NCBI GenBank assembly: GCA_932294295.1
Contig: OW028573.1
Span: forward strand, 55,888,829 to 55,952,828
Length of the DNA stretch: 64,000 nt
Direction of reading: 5' to 3'
Source of the DNA: Alitta virens
Taxonomy: Eukaryota; Annelida; Polychaeta; Phyllodocida; Nereididae
The position numbers and the translations under genes are program-made. Positions 1 to 9,593 of this stretch are shown here, piece after piece. Every line of letters begins with the position of its first letter. Position 1 is the stretch's first letter. The notes below the pieces were generated by a model that saw only the letters and a list, made by a program, of their open reading frames with translations, was not told the origin of the DNA and did no database searches.

Positions 1-690
1 ATGTGCCAAGCAATGCTAGTCACTGAACTATCTACTACAACAGAGGCGTGAACTTTGCATGTTCAGTAAGGAGCAGTATCTTGCACCATTGACACTCTGT
101 GTCACTCTATATTTCTCCTCCAATGTCTCCATATATTCCTTAGCTTTGTGCTACTTCAAAGCTTGCCAAACTGTGAGACTCCCTCATTCATAAGTATAGA
201 CTTCACTTTCTACATCTAGTTTTTTTCCCTGTACACTTGCTGACCATACTTAATTATTCATCTATACCATAGCCAGACATGAATGCCTTATTATACATTG
301 TTATAGATTAACCCTATAGATACCCTATATCCCCATCGAAAGTCTGAGATGGACTTCTTGACTCCCAAGTTGACCATTGACTGTGTCGTTCTTCTAGAAG
401 AATTTGAAAATCTCTGCTTGGAAATTTTTGAACAGATTTTTGGTTTTACAATAAATTTTAATATATGTGTACCAATAGTTATGAAAATAATAATATCAGT
501 CTCCAATGATTGACTTAAAGGTCTGTTTTGTCTATTTCTGCATTAGTCGCCAAATATTAAAGCTCCTATGCTCTGAAAATGCAGAATGAAAGCCAATGCT
601 TCTTTGAAGTACATCACAAGAATTCGTGGTGTAGTAGAAAAATATTGAATTGATTCACTTGTCTCTTGAATGACAATGGCAAAAAAAAAT
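1..690. other. No gene recognised
   Basis: This AT-rich stretch contains only short chance reading frames. I see no splice-bounded conserved peptide, RNA gene or clear repeat in it. It may be intergenic or intronic sequence of a gene lying outside the window. Confidence 0.5.
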
Positions 691-1995
691 TCAGAATTAT
701 TCCCTTTGACCGTTGAGAATCAACGTGCAAAATGGTCTCGCCATTCATGTGAGGAAGCATTATGTTCTTTATATAAATGACTTGTGTAATATTTCACCTA
801 AAATTCTTCCGATTTTATTTGCTGATGATTCAAACTTGTTCTTTCTGGGAGGAAATTTTTTAATGAAATTATTGATGCTGTAAATCAGGAGTTAAATAAA
901 GTATATGAATGGCTTAAGGCCAATAAGCTTTCCCTTAATATAGCAAAACTAACTTCATCATATTTAGCCTCTGTCGGAGGCAGAATAATCTCACCAGTCA
1001 AGACATTAAGATTAATGGTAGAAATATTCATTATTGACTCAAAATTAAATTGGGCTGAACATATATCTAGGGTGAAAAAAAAAGTATCTCAGGGGTATGG
1101 GATCATTTGTAAGGCAAGAAAACTATTGAAAAAAGAAACTTTAATCACACTTTATTATTACTTTATTTATCAATACTTTATTTATTGCATTGAAAAATAC
1201 ATATAGATTCACTTTTAAAGTTACAGAAACGCATAATTCGTTCAATTGGTATATCAGATTTTAGAGCTCGATCATACAGCTCCACTTTCCTTATAATTAA
1301 GGTCGTTACCATTATTTAAAGTGTTAATCTGCCATGTTCTTATATTATAAAGCATATTATTAACTGCTACCAGTAAGCTTTGATAATATGTTTATTTTAA
1401 ATAAAGAAATGCATAATTATCATACTCGGTCCAGTAGACTATATCAATTACCATTAATGAGATTGTCAAAATTACGAAAGTATTCCTTTTATTTACCTAA
1501 AATTTTGAATTTATATACAATGATATATTTTCATTTAAAAAGAACATTAAAAACAATTTATTATATCATAATGTGCCGCCAACCTTGAAAGATTATATAT
1601 ATGATTTGTTTCATATATGAAACGTTTATCTCTTTTTAATTATCAATAATTGCATTGTACTATTGTTTATCTAATTGTGTTGATTAGTTGAACTTAAATC
1701 TATGTTTCTTGTAGTTGGTTATCATTTAGGCAGACTAAACTTTTTTGCCATTACATTGTCTTGTTAGTGTTTTGAATTAATAATTAATAATCCTTTGCAC
1801 TTTGTACCCTTGACATAATTTCATTGAATGTAATTTGTATTGCGCTTCAGCGTCTATCCCAGGCACTCCCATTAATTGATCTTATTGTAATTATTTAATT
1901 AACATGTACTTTCTGTTGATGTTTTGTTTTGTTTAAGTACATGTAATAATGTGTAGTGCTGTGAGTGTAAATAAAAATTAATTAATTTTGAATTT
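690..1995 (+). mobile_element. Decayed LINE (non-LTR retrotransposon) fragment, 3' part
   Basis: This is a 5'-truncated, broken LINE copy on the plus strand. Translation near 765-860 gives a reverse-transcriptase stretch with LYINDL followed by the catalytic FADD motif at about 818-829. The frame from 1015 continues with the usual post-RT pattern (SKLNWAEHI, then VKKKVSQGYGIICKARKLL). The frame from 1388 carries the HNYHTRSS motif common near the end of CR1/Jockey-type RT proteins. Stops and frame changes interrupt these pieces, so no functional protein is encoded. The end is set where the AT-rich tail (AAATAAAAATTAATTAATTT) gives way near 1990. Clade (CR1/L2/Jockey group) is inference; the RT motifs are seen directly. 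Confidence 0.8.
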
Positions 1996-2082
1996 GAAGT
2001 TGTCTAGCTTTGTCCAAGTTGACAGCCGTTTTTAATGAAACTAACTGTATAATAACTTTGGTGTTAATCTCGCAACTCTCTT

Positions 2083-2315
2083 ACAGCAGTTTTAGAGCGA
2101 GCATGGACAGTTGTATCATCAGAACCACTTTTCAGACTGATTGAAACATTTGATAAGAATGAAATAATCACCCCAAGCATCTGGGCAATAAACTTGTTTT
2201 CACCTCTTTTGACCAAAGTTTACCCCTTTTCTGTGCAGTTGTAATGCATAACTTTAAAATCTTTCTGATCAGTCTCTTTCAACCCTGAACTGTCCATGCG
2301 CTCTTAAACTGCTGT
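2083..2315. repeat. Inverted-repeat (MITE-like) element, about 233 bp
   Basis: The left arm begins ACAGCAGTTTTAGAGCG and continues to CATGGACAGT. The right arm (about 2288-2315) is its reverse complement with one or two differences (ACTGTCCATGCGCTCTTAAACTGCTGT on the plus strand, split here by position). Pairing continues weakly inward. The length and near-symmetric arms suggest a small non-autonomous DNA element. No clear target-site duplication was identified. Confidence 0.5.
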
Positions 2316-2486
2316 ATTGGTTGTCTATTCGTCTCCATGTCCTGATTACCATTTTACACATTCATTGTAACCAGTTATGGTGCAATTATTGCCCAGTTGA
2401 GCATGTTAGCAGAGGGAGATATGACAAGTGATAACCTAAGTTGACTGCCCAAGGATATATCAGAGCTCACTCAACCCGAAAAGTAA

Positions 2487-2523
2487 CCAGGTATTTTGAA
2501 TTCCTGAATGTCAAAATACCTGG
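2487..2523. repeat. Perfect 13-bp inverted repeat (hairpin)
   Basis: CCAGGTATTTTGA (2487-2499) and TCAAAATACCTGG (2511-2523) are exact reverse complements around an 11-base loop. The right half lies inside the tandemly duplicated 100-bp block that follows. Confidence 0.7.
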
Positions 2524-2694
2524 GTAAACATGTATAATTTGATTTTAGCTACCCTGTTTGTCAGAAATTGAAAGTAGTATCCAATATTGTAATATTTGAA
2601 TTCCTGAATGTCAAAATACCTGGGTAAACATGTATAATTTGATTTTAGCTACCCTGTTTGTCAGAAATTGAAAGTAGTATCCAATATTGTAATA
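2495..2694. repeat. Two-copy tandem duplication, 100-bp unit
   Basis: The block starting TTTGAATTCCTGAATG at 2495 is repeated at 2595 with an exact 100-base period and apparently no differences, which points to a very recent duplication. It has no coding content. Confidence 0.85.
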
Positions 2695-3543
2695 GGCATC
2701 GGGTTACCACAACATAAATCATAAACATTAATAGGATTACCTCAATACACAATAAAGTATATGTATAAAAGCTTTATTAGACATGTAGCAGACATGTTAC
2801 ATATCATCACAACTTTGTGACCATCAATGGGCGGTATAAATATAAAATATGTTAAAATGCTTATAAAACGTTTTTTTGCTTGTATCACAAAGCACATTTG
2901 AGAAAACAGTTTGTATAGATATATATATCGACATTAAAGTTAACAGGCACATTACATTAGGGTGTATGAAGAAACACCACAACAAGAAATACGTAAACAA
3001 GTACAAAAATAAGTTCATCTCTATGAAATCAGGGACTTCGTCACTAAAAAAAAACATCAAAAAGCTATCAAGGACACTGCACATTTTTCATAAATCAAAC
3101 CTTGATGTAAACCATCTTTATAGTTATTGCACTAATTGGCCTGTTTTCCCATAAATTCCTCAAATATTAATTTATCACACACATTTCAAGTAATCTGGGT
3201 TACAAATTTAAATAAAATTCACCAAATACCACAATAAATAAACCACAAACTCCAAACAAAACCAAAAAGATGCAGTTTTCAAACAACATCAATTAAAGTT
3301 CAAAAACAGACTGACTAGTATAACCACTCCACATTGACATGAAATTTCAAATAAAGCATAATTACAGAACACCTGTTGGACAGGCACTGTCATGTCTACC
3401 AAAATGAGTTGACAATGGCATTGTTTTGCTACCGGTTTGGCAGCTGGCACGGACGCATGCGCAGAGGCAGCGTCAGCTTGTTGCCATGGTGATTTAAATG
3501 TCCCTGCAATGGAGCCTTTGTTGGGGCATAGACAAGTCTTGTG
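2695..3543. other. Probable 3' flank/UTR of the SPRY/SOCS-box gene
   Basis: No coding sequence is recognised. A TTTATT at 2773-2778 reads AATAAA on the minus strand and could be the polyadenylation signal of the SPSB3-like gene, which would give a 3' UTR of about 0.77 kb. The palindrome CGCATGCGCA near 3454-3463 has the form of an NRF1 site but lies downstream of that gene. Short frames on either strand here look like chance. Confidence 0.35.
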
Positions 3544-4605
3544 TCATACCATGCCGTCCCTGAGGTAAAGTTTGACACTGGGAGGAAGGGGAAGGTCTTG
3601 TAGCATCTCTGGTTCAGGGATGCAGTGGACAATGGATGCTCTGCATCTGTCCTGCAGGCCACGGAAGCTGCGCACTGTCTCCCCTAGAGTCATTTCTGTC
3701 TTGGCAGCAGTGGATGACACTGCAGGGAATATTTCAAGCCCTGAAAGTTCTCGTAAGTTGTTAAAAGCCACTCCCAGACTCTGCCCATCCTTGTAGAAAG
3801 TCAAAGTACCCTGTGGTCCGTCGTAGAGCATCCCAATGACCGTTGCTTCGTTTTCTGCAAACGGGGGACAATAGGGTCTCCAGTTGCCCCCATGCCATAA
3901 CAAGCCTTTGTGCGACATCCCCCAGCTATGTTCGTCTTCCCCCAGCATGTTGACAAAGGCATCCACGTGCATCCTGGCTGATTTGGTAGCAACTCCGAAC
4001 ATCATGCTGGTCCCAAAGATCCTCTGAGACACGTGGACCTCCCAGTAATGTTTGCAATGGCGATCGAGGGCCTTGTTGCCCCTGATTCCAGCTGTGCCAT
4101 TGCTCCAATTGGGGTGGAAGAGAGCCACCTCCTTCCTGGCCCCGAGCAAGTTCACTTCATGCGATTTATCCTCGTCATGCCAGGTCCACGAGTCCTTGCA
4201 GCAGTCTGCGATCGGTAAAGACCAAGTCCTCCGGATCTTGGAAGGATCGGGAGTCGGTGGAGGTTTGTTGTGCACAGCATCCAACACCTCATGAATATCA
4301 GCATAGCTGAGGTCCTGGATGGTACTGCTGTTGAGTTGGCCAAGATGGTGATGTCCTCCCTCCTCTTCCGGGGGCCCTAGAGGCAGACGCATACTGCCCC
4401 GACGTCTCCAGCGCCCGGGGACGGCCGCCGACAAGGGCCGTGCCGTCAAGGAGGGCATCCAGTCGCGTAGTCTGCGGTAGAACTCCACAACTACGTGGAT
4501 AAGGGCAAAGAGGAGAAGGGACACATGCAGTCTGTTGGGCCGCTTGGCCGAGTCTGGCCACAGGTGCCCCCTCTGCAGCTCTGGCCCTTCCTTTGTTTGC
4601 TGCAT
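3544..4605 (-). CDS. SPSB3: SPRY domain-containing SOCS box protein, SPSB3-like
   Basis: The 353-residue protein is a predicted substrate adaptor of an Elongin B/C-Cullin-5 E3 ubiquitin ligase: the SPRY domain binds targets and the C-terminal SOCS box recruits the ligase. The B30.2/SPRY domain spans about residues 150-315, with visible signature stretches HYWEV, FGTSMMFGVAT, SWGMSHKGLLWH and GTLTFYKDGQSLGVA. The SOCS box follows at about 316-345, ending in LPLPP, which fits the Cul5-box consensus. SPSB3 is the best fit in the SPSB1-4 family and in length. The first in-frame ATG is at 4605 (context GCCATGC), with an upstream in-frame stop near 4651-4653. The coding region is one uninterrupted exon, whereas vertebrate SPSB3 has several exons. 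The N-terminal 140 residues are low-conservation and include a hydrophobic run at about 26-41, so a shorter start (for example at the MRLPLGPPE methionine) is possible. Confidence 0.85.
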   Translation of the reverse strand: MQQTKEGPELQRGHLWPDSAKRPNRLHVSLLLFALIHVVVEFYRRLRDWMPSLTARPLSAAVPGRWRRRGSMRLPLGPPEEEGGHHHLGQLNSSTIQDLSYADIHEVLDAVHNKPPPTPDPSKIRRTWSLPIADCCKDSWTWHDEDKSHEVNLLGARKEVALFHPNWSNGTAGIRGNKALDRHCKHYWEVHVSQRIFGTSMMFGVATKSARMHVDAFVNMLGEDEHSWGMSHKGLLWHGGNWRPYCPPFAENEATVIGMLYDGPQGTLTFYKDGQSLGVAFNNLRELSGLEIFPAVSSTAAKTEMTLGETVRSFRGLQDRCRASIVHCIPEPEMLQDLPLPPSVKLYLRDGMV

Positions 4606-5678
4606 GGCGTGGGTCCCACAACAAAGGGCTTGCAATGCACACGTTGCTGATTAGACGACTGCCAGCATCATTGTTGAGAGCTAGCGCGTGGCAACCTAGC
4701 TGATGCGGACGGCAGATGGCTCACTCTGCATCCCTAGTCACAGCACCTTATGGTGATGATGGCATCACGATGCTAACTAGCACGTTGTTACCTCACCTGT
4801 GCTAATGGTCTACAGTGTCCTGTTGCCGGGTGCAATGTATGTGCCTCACCGACCTCACCTGTCGTTTTTTTCTTTCAATTATTATTCCCTATGGCGTATA
4901 CATGCAATTAATTAACACCAGCATCCGAGTGTGAATGTATAGCAAGTGCGTGTATATAACTTAGCACACAATTAATAATCCAGTGATGTACAATCAATGT
5001 ATCAGTATTGACATGTGCTGCATGCGGCTTACCAGTGCTTACGATAACTCATGCCATATGAAACAAGTTTAGCACATGACAGGCAGACTGCACATTCCTT
5101 TATATATATAGGTCATGGAACTTGTGTCATGGGTGAATAACCGCACGTACGAGCTATGATGCAGTTCTTCTAAGCTTTCTATTTTCAAAATAGCAGCACC
5201 CTACTTCAGCAGTCAACTTATAACTGGTAGTTCAAATGCCGTTTTTCACCCCAACCATTGAGTACGTCACGTGACTAGTGGGAGTATGCAAAACAACCAC
5301 AACTTGCTCGCCTCACAGCACAAGTCCATGAATGCTACAGTGTGTTAAAAACAGAAAGAAGAAGAGAAAAATCTTCTCCAAAACACTGACTAGATGATAT
5401 ATATGTATATATATATATTGCTGGATATCAGGCTAACTCATCTGTAGGTCCACAATTGCTTATTTTGGGAAGCAAGGGTTAAGCTATTATATATTGCACT
5501 TGGCACTCTATCTCGATCGAGGTATTTATCCCACTTACTGGATCTGGATCCTTATTTTTTTGGAATTATAATGTCCATACAAAATGTTTTGGAAAGAGGA
5601 GCAATTTGAGAAAAGTTGGCTGCATGTGGTGTTATATAGGACGCCTACACGCAAGTGTGCACTGAGCAGAAGACACAT
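4606..5678. other. Upstream region of the SPSB3-like gene
   Basis: No coding sequence is seen. This stretch separates the SPRY/SOCS-box gene from the LTR retrotransposon and should contain the gene's promoter. It holds the E-box palindrome listed separately and an AT microsatellite near 5397-5420. Confidence 0.4.
5266..5275. promoter_or_regulatory. E-box palindrome GTCACGTGAC
   Basis: This is a perfect 10-bp palindrome matching the extended bHLH-zip (USF/MITF/TFEB, CLEAR-type) E-box. It lies about 0.66 kb upstream of the SPSB3-like start codon. The function is inferred from the motif only. Confidence 0.35.
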
Positions 5679-6623
5679 TGTAAAGTATCCAGTGTCCTAG
5701 GTTGTAGAATTCCATGTAAAGTATTGCTGTAGCTCAGCAGCATAAGTCCAATTCCTTGGTTCAACACAATAATAACAAAGTCATGAGTTTTGGGTCAGAC
5801 TAGTCAGATTGGCTAAAATCAAAGATGCCTCTCTTCCCACATGTTTATTCATTTATACCAGTCAGGGCTTCATGGCCCCTCCCAGAATCCAGGCCCTGCC
5901 ACAATTGGCTGGAGGCCCACATCCAATAATAACACTCACATTTAAATACAATTCCTACTTTCCTCATCTCCCCTAGTTGGTATTTGCCAGAATATTTCCA
6001 GACCTTCCCTAGTGGGTTTTGCCCCACACCTGCATCAGGATGCTCATTAAACCATGGCAACTCAGATGCCTACAATGCATTGGTGCTAGACAATGGTCAG
6101 TGGTCCTGCATTCCCACCATTAGCAATCCCAGTCTGTTGAGCCAGGTCTTTGTACCTGTTCCCCAAGGGGTGTCAAAGCCATATACCTGAGGTAGCATTT
6201 TGTATCCAGCTGCCAAGTGACCATTGTCCAATACCGTCAAGACCTCTGGCTGACCCCTACAGTCCCTCCTCCTTTGTCAGGACTATGCTCCTCAAGTCCT
6301 TTGTCCAACTGCCCCATTGTCCCCAACAAGAGCTACAAAGGAATTCCTCCAGCAGACCAACACATTATACATATATACAAACACACTCTTAACTGACATT
6401 TCATATTTGCTTATAGTCTACCTGTACATTGCACAACTGAGCTTTACTATATTCACAATTGATAACACATTTTGACACACATATATTCATTGCATTGATC
6501 TTGACATCTTCAGACATACCCATCATGTCTGACATATGCCTAAACTTGCTTCATGCTAATTTATACATTAATCATATTTTGGGTCATCATCTCAACTGGA
6601 TTAAAGAGCCTCTGCTTTTTACA
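5679..6623 (-). repeat. 3' LTR of the env-carrying retrotransposon
   Basis: This 945-bp LTR matches 14210-15154 at a constant offset of 8,531 bases. On the minus strand it contains TATAAA (positions 5857-5852) and, a few bases on, AATAAA (5849-5844), which could serve as TATA box and/or polyadenylation signal. It points towards the SPSB3-like gene, whose start codon is about 1.07 kb further on in the same orientation. The short frames inside the LTR occur identically in both copies and are not genes. Confidence 0.95.
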
Positions 6624-7367
6624 CAACTCCTCACCAAGGGAAGTGAGATGCATAAACAATTGAAACATCAGTCCTACACATGTAGACAAAAGAAATAAAA
6701 TTAGGTTTAGCAAGCACAAAATTAACTGTGCATCTTACTTTAAACTAAAGATGATAAAAAAAAAAATTGTAAAAAAAAAGAACTAGCCTGACCTATTTGG
6801 ACTGTTTGTAAAAAAAAAAATATATATACCAGGTTACATGGAAACCAGGACTACGTGGACACTCGTAACGTGTTCATTACTAACTAAACTCCATTATACA
6901 TATCATAAGATTCTTCTGAAATGGGTGTCGGCAAGACGCTCTAACACCTGCCCCTGTGAATGGGATAATGGCAAAAAGAAGAAAAGAGAAAAAAAAAAAA
7001 AAAAAAAATATTTTGGTAGGTACTCAACCATAGCCTGGAAATGCACTGACCTGAGTCACCACAACCAAGTAAATGCATGATCCAGAGGTAGGTGAGAATG
7101 GTGATAATATATAAAAATAATAACCTCCACCTTATACATATACTTGAACGGTAATGGCTACTGCAGCATTAATACTGCGTGACTGACGGATAACTGAATC
7201 CTTTAACATATTCCAGCTGTACCTTCCTTAGTTTGTTACCTGTTCTGACATATAGAGCATGTGCATCAATTGGCTCACTAATGGGCCCTATCTAGACTAG
7301 TAATACCTGAGCCAATTACTAATATACTTGTCTTGTGTCAAGGAACCCAATGCTGGACTTTAAGTTT
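6624..7367 (-). other. Non-coding tail of the retrotransposon between env and the 3' LTR
   Basis: There is no conserved reading frame here. The tract contains several T-runs on the minus strand (A-runs at about 6756-6780, 6810-6820 and 6990-7010). The polypurine tract expected just before the 3' LTR is weak: the minus strand adjoining the LTR reads GGTGAGGAGTTG, only partly purine. Confidence 0.6.
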
Positions 7368-9593
7368 TTACTCAAAGTCTGCAGAGGCTTGGGTCGGAGG
7401 ACCCACAGGCAATCTAATAATGGAGGAGTCTTCAGCCAATGTGTAACTTGAAGTGGGCTTGGCCCTTAACTTGCAGCAAACAATCCTACCCAGAAATGTT
7501 TGTATCCAAATGCTTTTCCTTGCCGCCCAAAATGCCCACAAAGCCAGTACAACTAACACCACGAATAGGGAAATGGCCAACGAGGTCGCAGGAGCATGTC
7601 TCTTCAGCTTCACCCAGGGCCTCTCGCTTAATTTGATAGCATTCAACAACATCTCTTCACTTACATCTTTAACATGCACTGCAGTGGCCCCCTTTAACTG
7701 TGGGAACGACTCGATGATTGCCTGGTGGTTGAGGTTATGGGTGAAGTTGAATTGCCCTTCAACCTGAATGGAGGGCAGAACTACTTTCTGTGACATATGT
7801 ATCTCCGGTATGCAATGCACCCTCCACCCTGTGCCTGCAATGTTGCATGGAGCCGGGCAGTGCATCGTGTAGGTGCCTGGAGATAATTTGACCGGCGGAT
7901 ACACCTTGCCGGGGCATCGAGTTGAGATCATTTCCCCCCAAGTGACAATTACAATGGTGCGCAAAGATACTCTTTCTACAGAAGTGATGTTGGACAATTT
8001 AGAGATATCGAAACGGCATGCCTTTATCAACTCCGTCTGGTTGAATATAAGCCCTCGTGCACAGGGTTGATGCCGGGAATCGAATAGTGGACCAGCTCTA
8101 CAGACCAATGGGTCTTCTCCTAGGCAGGCCTCTGGTTTGAAGATTTGTCCTGTGGAGGTGTCCACGCCATAACTGTTGCCTACCTTAATTTGGACAGTGA
8201 TGTTCGAATGCATGACTGGTACTGGGAAGCTCTGTATGGAGTACAATAGATAACTCGCCTTGTTCACCGTGGGCACATTGAAGCGGAATATTAGTTGGCT
8301 CTGGTCTATCGTGATGGCCTCTATCCTCAGATGCTTGTAATACCATGTGACTTCGTTTATCGTGCGGTAGCCCGCTTGCGCTATGGCATTTAGGATGTTG
8401 GCAAGCATGTTGGGATGGACTATGTCCTCTGTCAGATCCCCTCTCTCCAACGCGCTCCTCTGTTGCTGATACAGGCGCATCTGCTCTCGATAGACCTCGT
8501 ACAAATACTCGCATTCCTCTATGGCACGCTGTATTTCCAGGCGTATCTCCAAAGTTGAAAGTCTTTGGCCTATTCCATGTAGTCCTTTGACAACTCGGTT
8601 CACGTATAGTTCCAATTGTTTCACATGATCCCCCATTTGGCTTAATTCAATGGAAATGTTCCGAATGTAGAGTCGATTTTGGTTGATAACTGACATCATT
8701 TGGCTGGTCACATGAGACATATCCTGCATCTTTGCTTGGATATCCCGGGTCGCTGCCATGTATTGGCGTACCTGCGTATTGGTGGCTACTCCAAAGAGCA
8801 CGTGCAGTCCCGTCCCTATGAAATCAAAGAGACCCCTCTTGCGTCGACTCAACAGGGGCTGATTCCTCCGGCGGCTGCGTCCAGCGTAGCTGCCATCTAG
8901 GGGCTGCAGTCTCCTCAGGCGCCACTCCCAGGACCTCTGTATGTACCCATGTACCTGTATGTTCTTCCTGCTGTCTCGAATCATTTCAATGAGTCTGGCC
9001 AATTGAGGTGGATAGGTCGGAGTTTCCAGAGTGACCAATACCACCCATGATGCTTCCAAGGTCCTTAAGGAAGTCCCTCCTCTCACCAGCACCCCGTCTT
9101 GCAAGGCGTATGGGGCTGTTGGTCCTTCCGAGTGCTGTTGTGGTGGGGTCACCGCTGTTTCTTGTTGACTCTTGCTCATAGTGGCTCCCACTAGAGCCAA
9201 CATTACCAAGACTATTGTTAGTCTACTGGCCACTCGTCTCGCCGTTTTCAACACCTGTGATTGCATCTTCCTGGCGAGGTAACTTGTGGGCCGCGTCACT
9301 GTCGCTGGATGGGTGAGGACGCTTGATGAGGTCAAAGTCCTTATGCAAGTCCTTGTTGTGCCTAAGTCTTTCCTCCGGAGTTTCCGAGTCACTTGTGAGT
9401 TCACGTCTCTTCCTTCTCCTTCTCTGCTTGGCTCCTCGTGGCAGGTAAGGTCGGTGTCGCTTGCCGGAGTGATGCTGGACCTCTGGGGCTCCCAGGTCTT
9501 GGTCACTGGACTCGGTGGAGCGTGGACGCCGCACACCGCCACGCCTCCTAGCGGGACGGAGAGGCTCTTCATCCGATGCGCTCCACTGATCAT
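7368..9593 (-). CDS. env: Env: F-type membrane fusion glycoprotein of the retrotransposon
   Basis: The open frame is 741 codons from the first ATG at 9593, but the first 109 residues overlap pol and look non-functional. Met110 (9266) is the more likely start because it is followed by a signal-peptide-like hydrophobic run at residues 125-139. A furin-type RRKR site is at 250-253, immediately followed by a hydrophobic, glycine-containing fusion-peptide-like segment starting GLFDFIG. A long helical/coiled-coil-like region follows at about 275-400. A cysteine-containing ectodomain with several N-X-S/T sites comes next, then a transmembrane segment at about 670-689 and a cytoplasmic tail of about 52 residues. 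This layout matches baculovirus F proteins and errantivirus Env. It would be translated from a spliced RNA in known relatives; the splice sites were not established. The frame is intact. The family assignment rests on architecture, not on a search. Confidence 0.85.
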   Translation of the reverse strand: MISGAHRMKSLSVPLGGVAVCGVHAPPSPVTKTWEPQRSSITPASDTDLTCHEEPSREGEGRDVNSQVTRKLRRKDLGTTRTCIRTLTSSSVLTHPATVTRPTSYLARKMQSQVLKTARRVASRLTIVLVMLALVGATMSKSQQETAVTPPQQHSEGPTAPYALQDGVLVRGGTSLRTLEASWVVLVTLETPTYPPQLARLIEMIRDSRKNIQVHGYIQRSWEWRLRRLQPLDGSYAGRSRRRNQPLLSRRKRGLFDFIGTGLHVLFGVATNTQVRQYMAATRDIQAKMQDMSHVTSQMMSVINQNRLYIRNISIELSQMGDHVKQLELYVNRVVKGLHGIGQRLSTLEIRLEIQRAIEECEYLYEVYREQMRLYQQQRSALERGDLTEDIVHPNMLANILNAIAQAGYRTINEVTWYYKHLRIEAITIDQSQLIFRFNVPTVNKASYLLYSIQSFPVPVMHSNITVQIKVGNSYGVDTSTGQIFKPEACLGEDPLVCRAGPLFDSRHQPCARGLIFNQTELIKACRFDISKLSNITSVERVSLRTIVIVTWGEMISTRCPGKVYPPVKLSPGTYTMHCPAPCNIAGTGWRVHCIPEIHMSQKVVLPSIQVEGQFNFTHNLNHQAIIESFPQLKGATAVHVKDVSEEMLLNAIKLSERPWVKLKRHAPATSLAISLFVVLVVLALWAFWAARKSIWIQTFLGRIVCCKLRAKPTSSYTLAEDSSIIRLPVGPPTQASADFE

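Noticed and set aside
2824..3154. Overlapping 86- and 92-codon frames on opposite strands
   Set aside because: They are AT-rich, lack motifs and mirror each other; they are more likely flank or 3' UTR of the SPSB3-like gene.
4298..4642. Minus-strand frame overlapping the 5' part of the SPSB3-like gene
   Set aside because: It is a shifted frame of the same exon without domains; the SPRY/SOCS frame explains the sequence.
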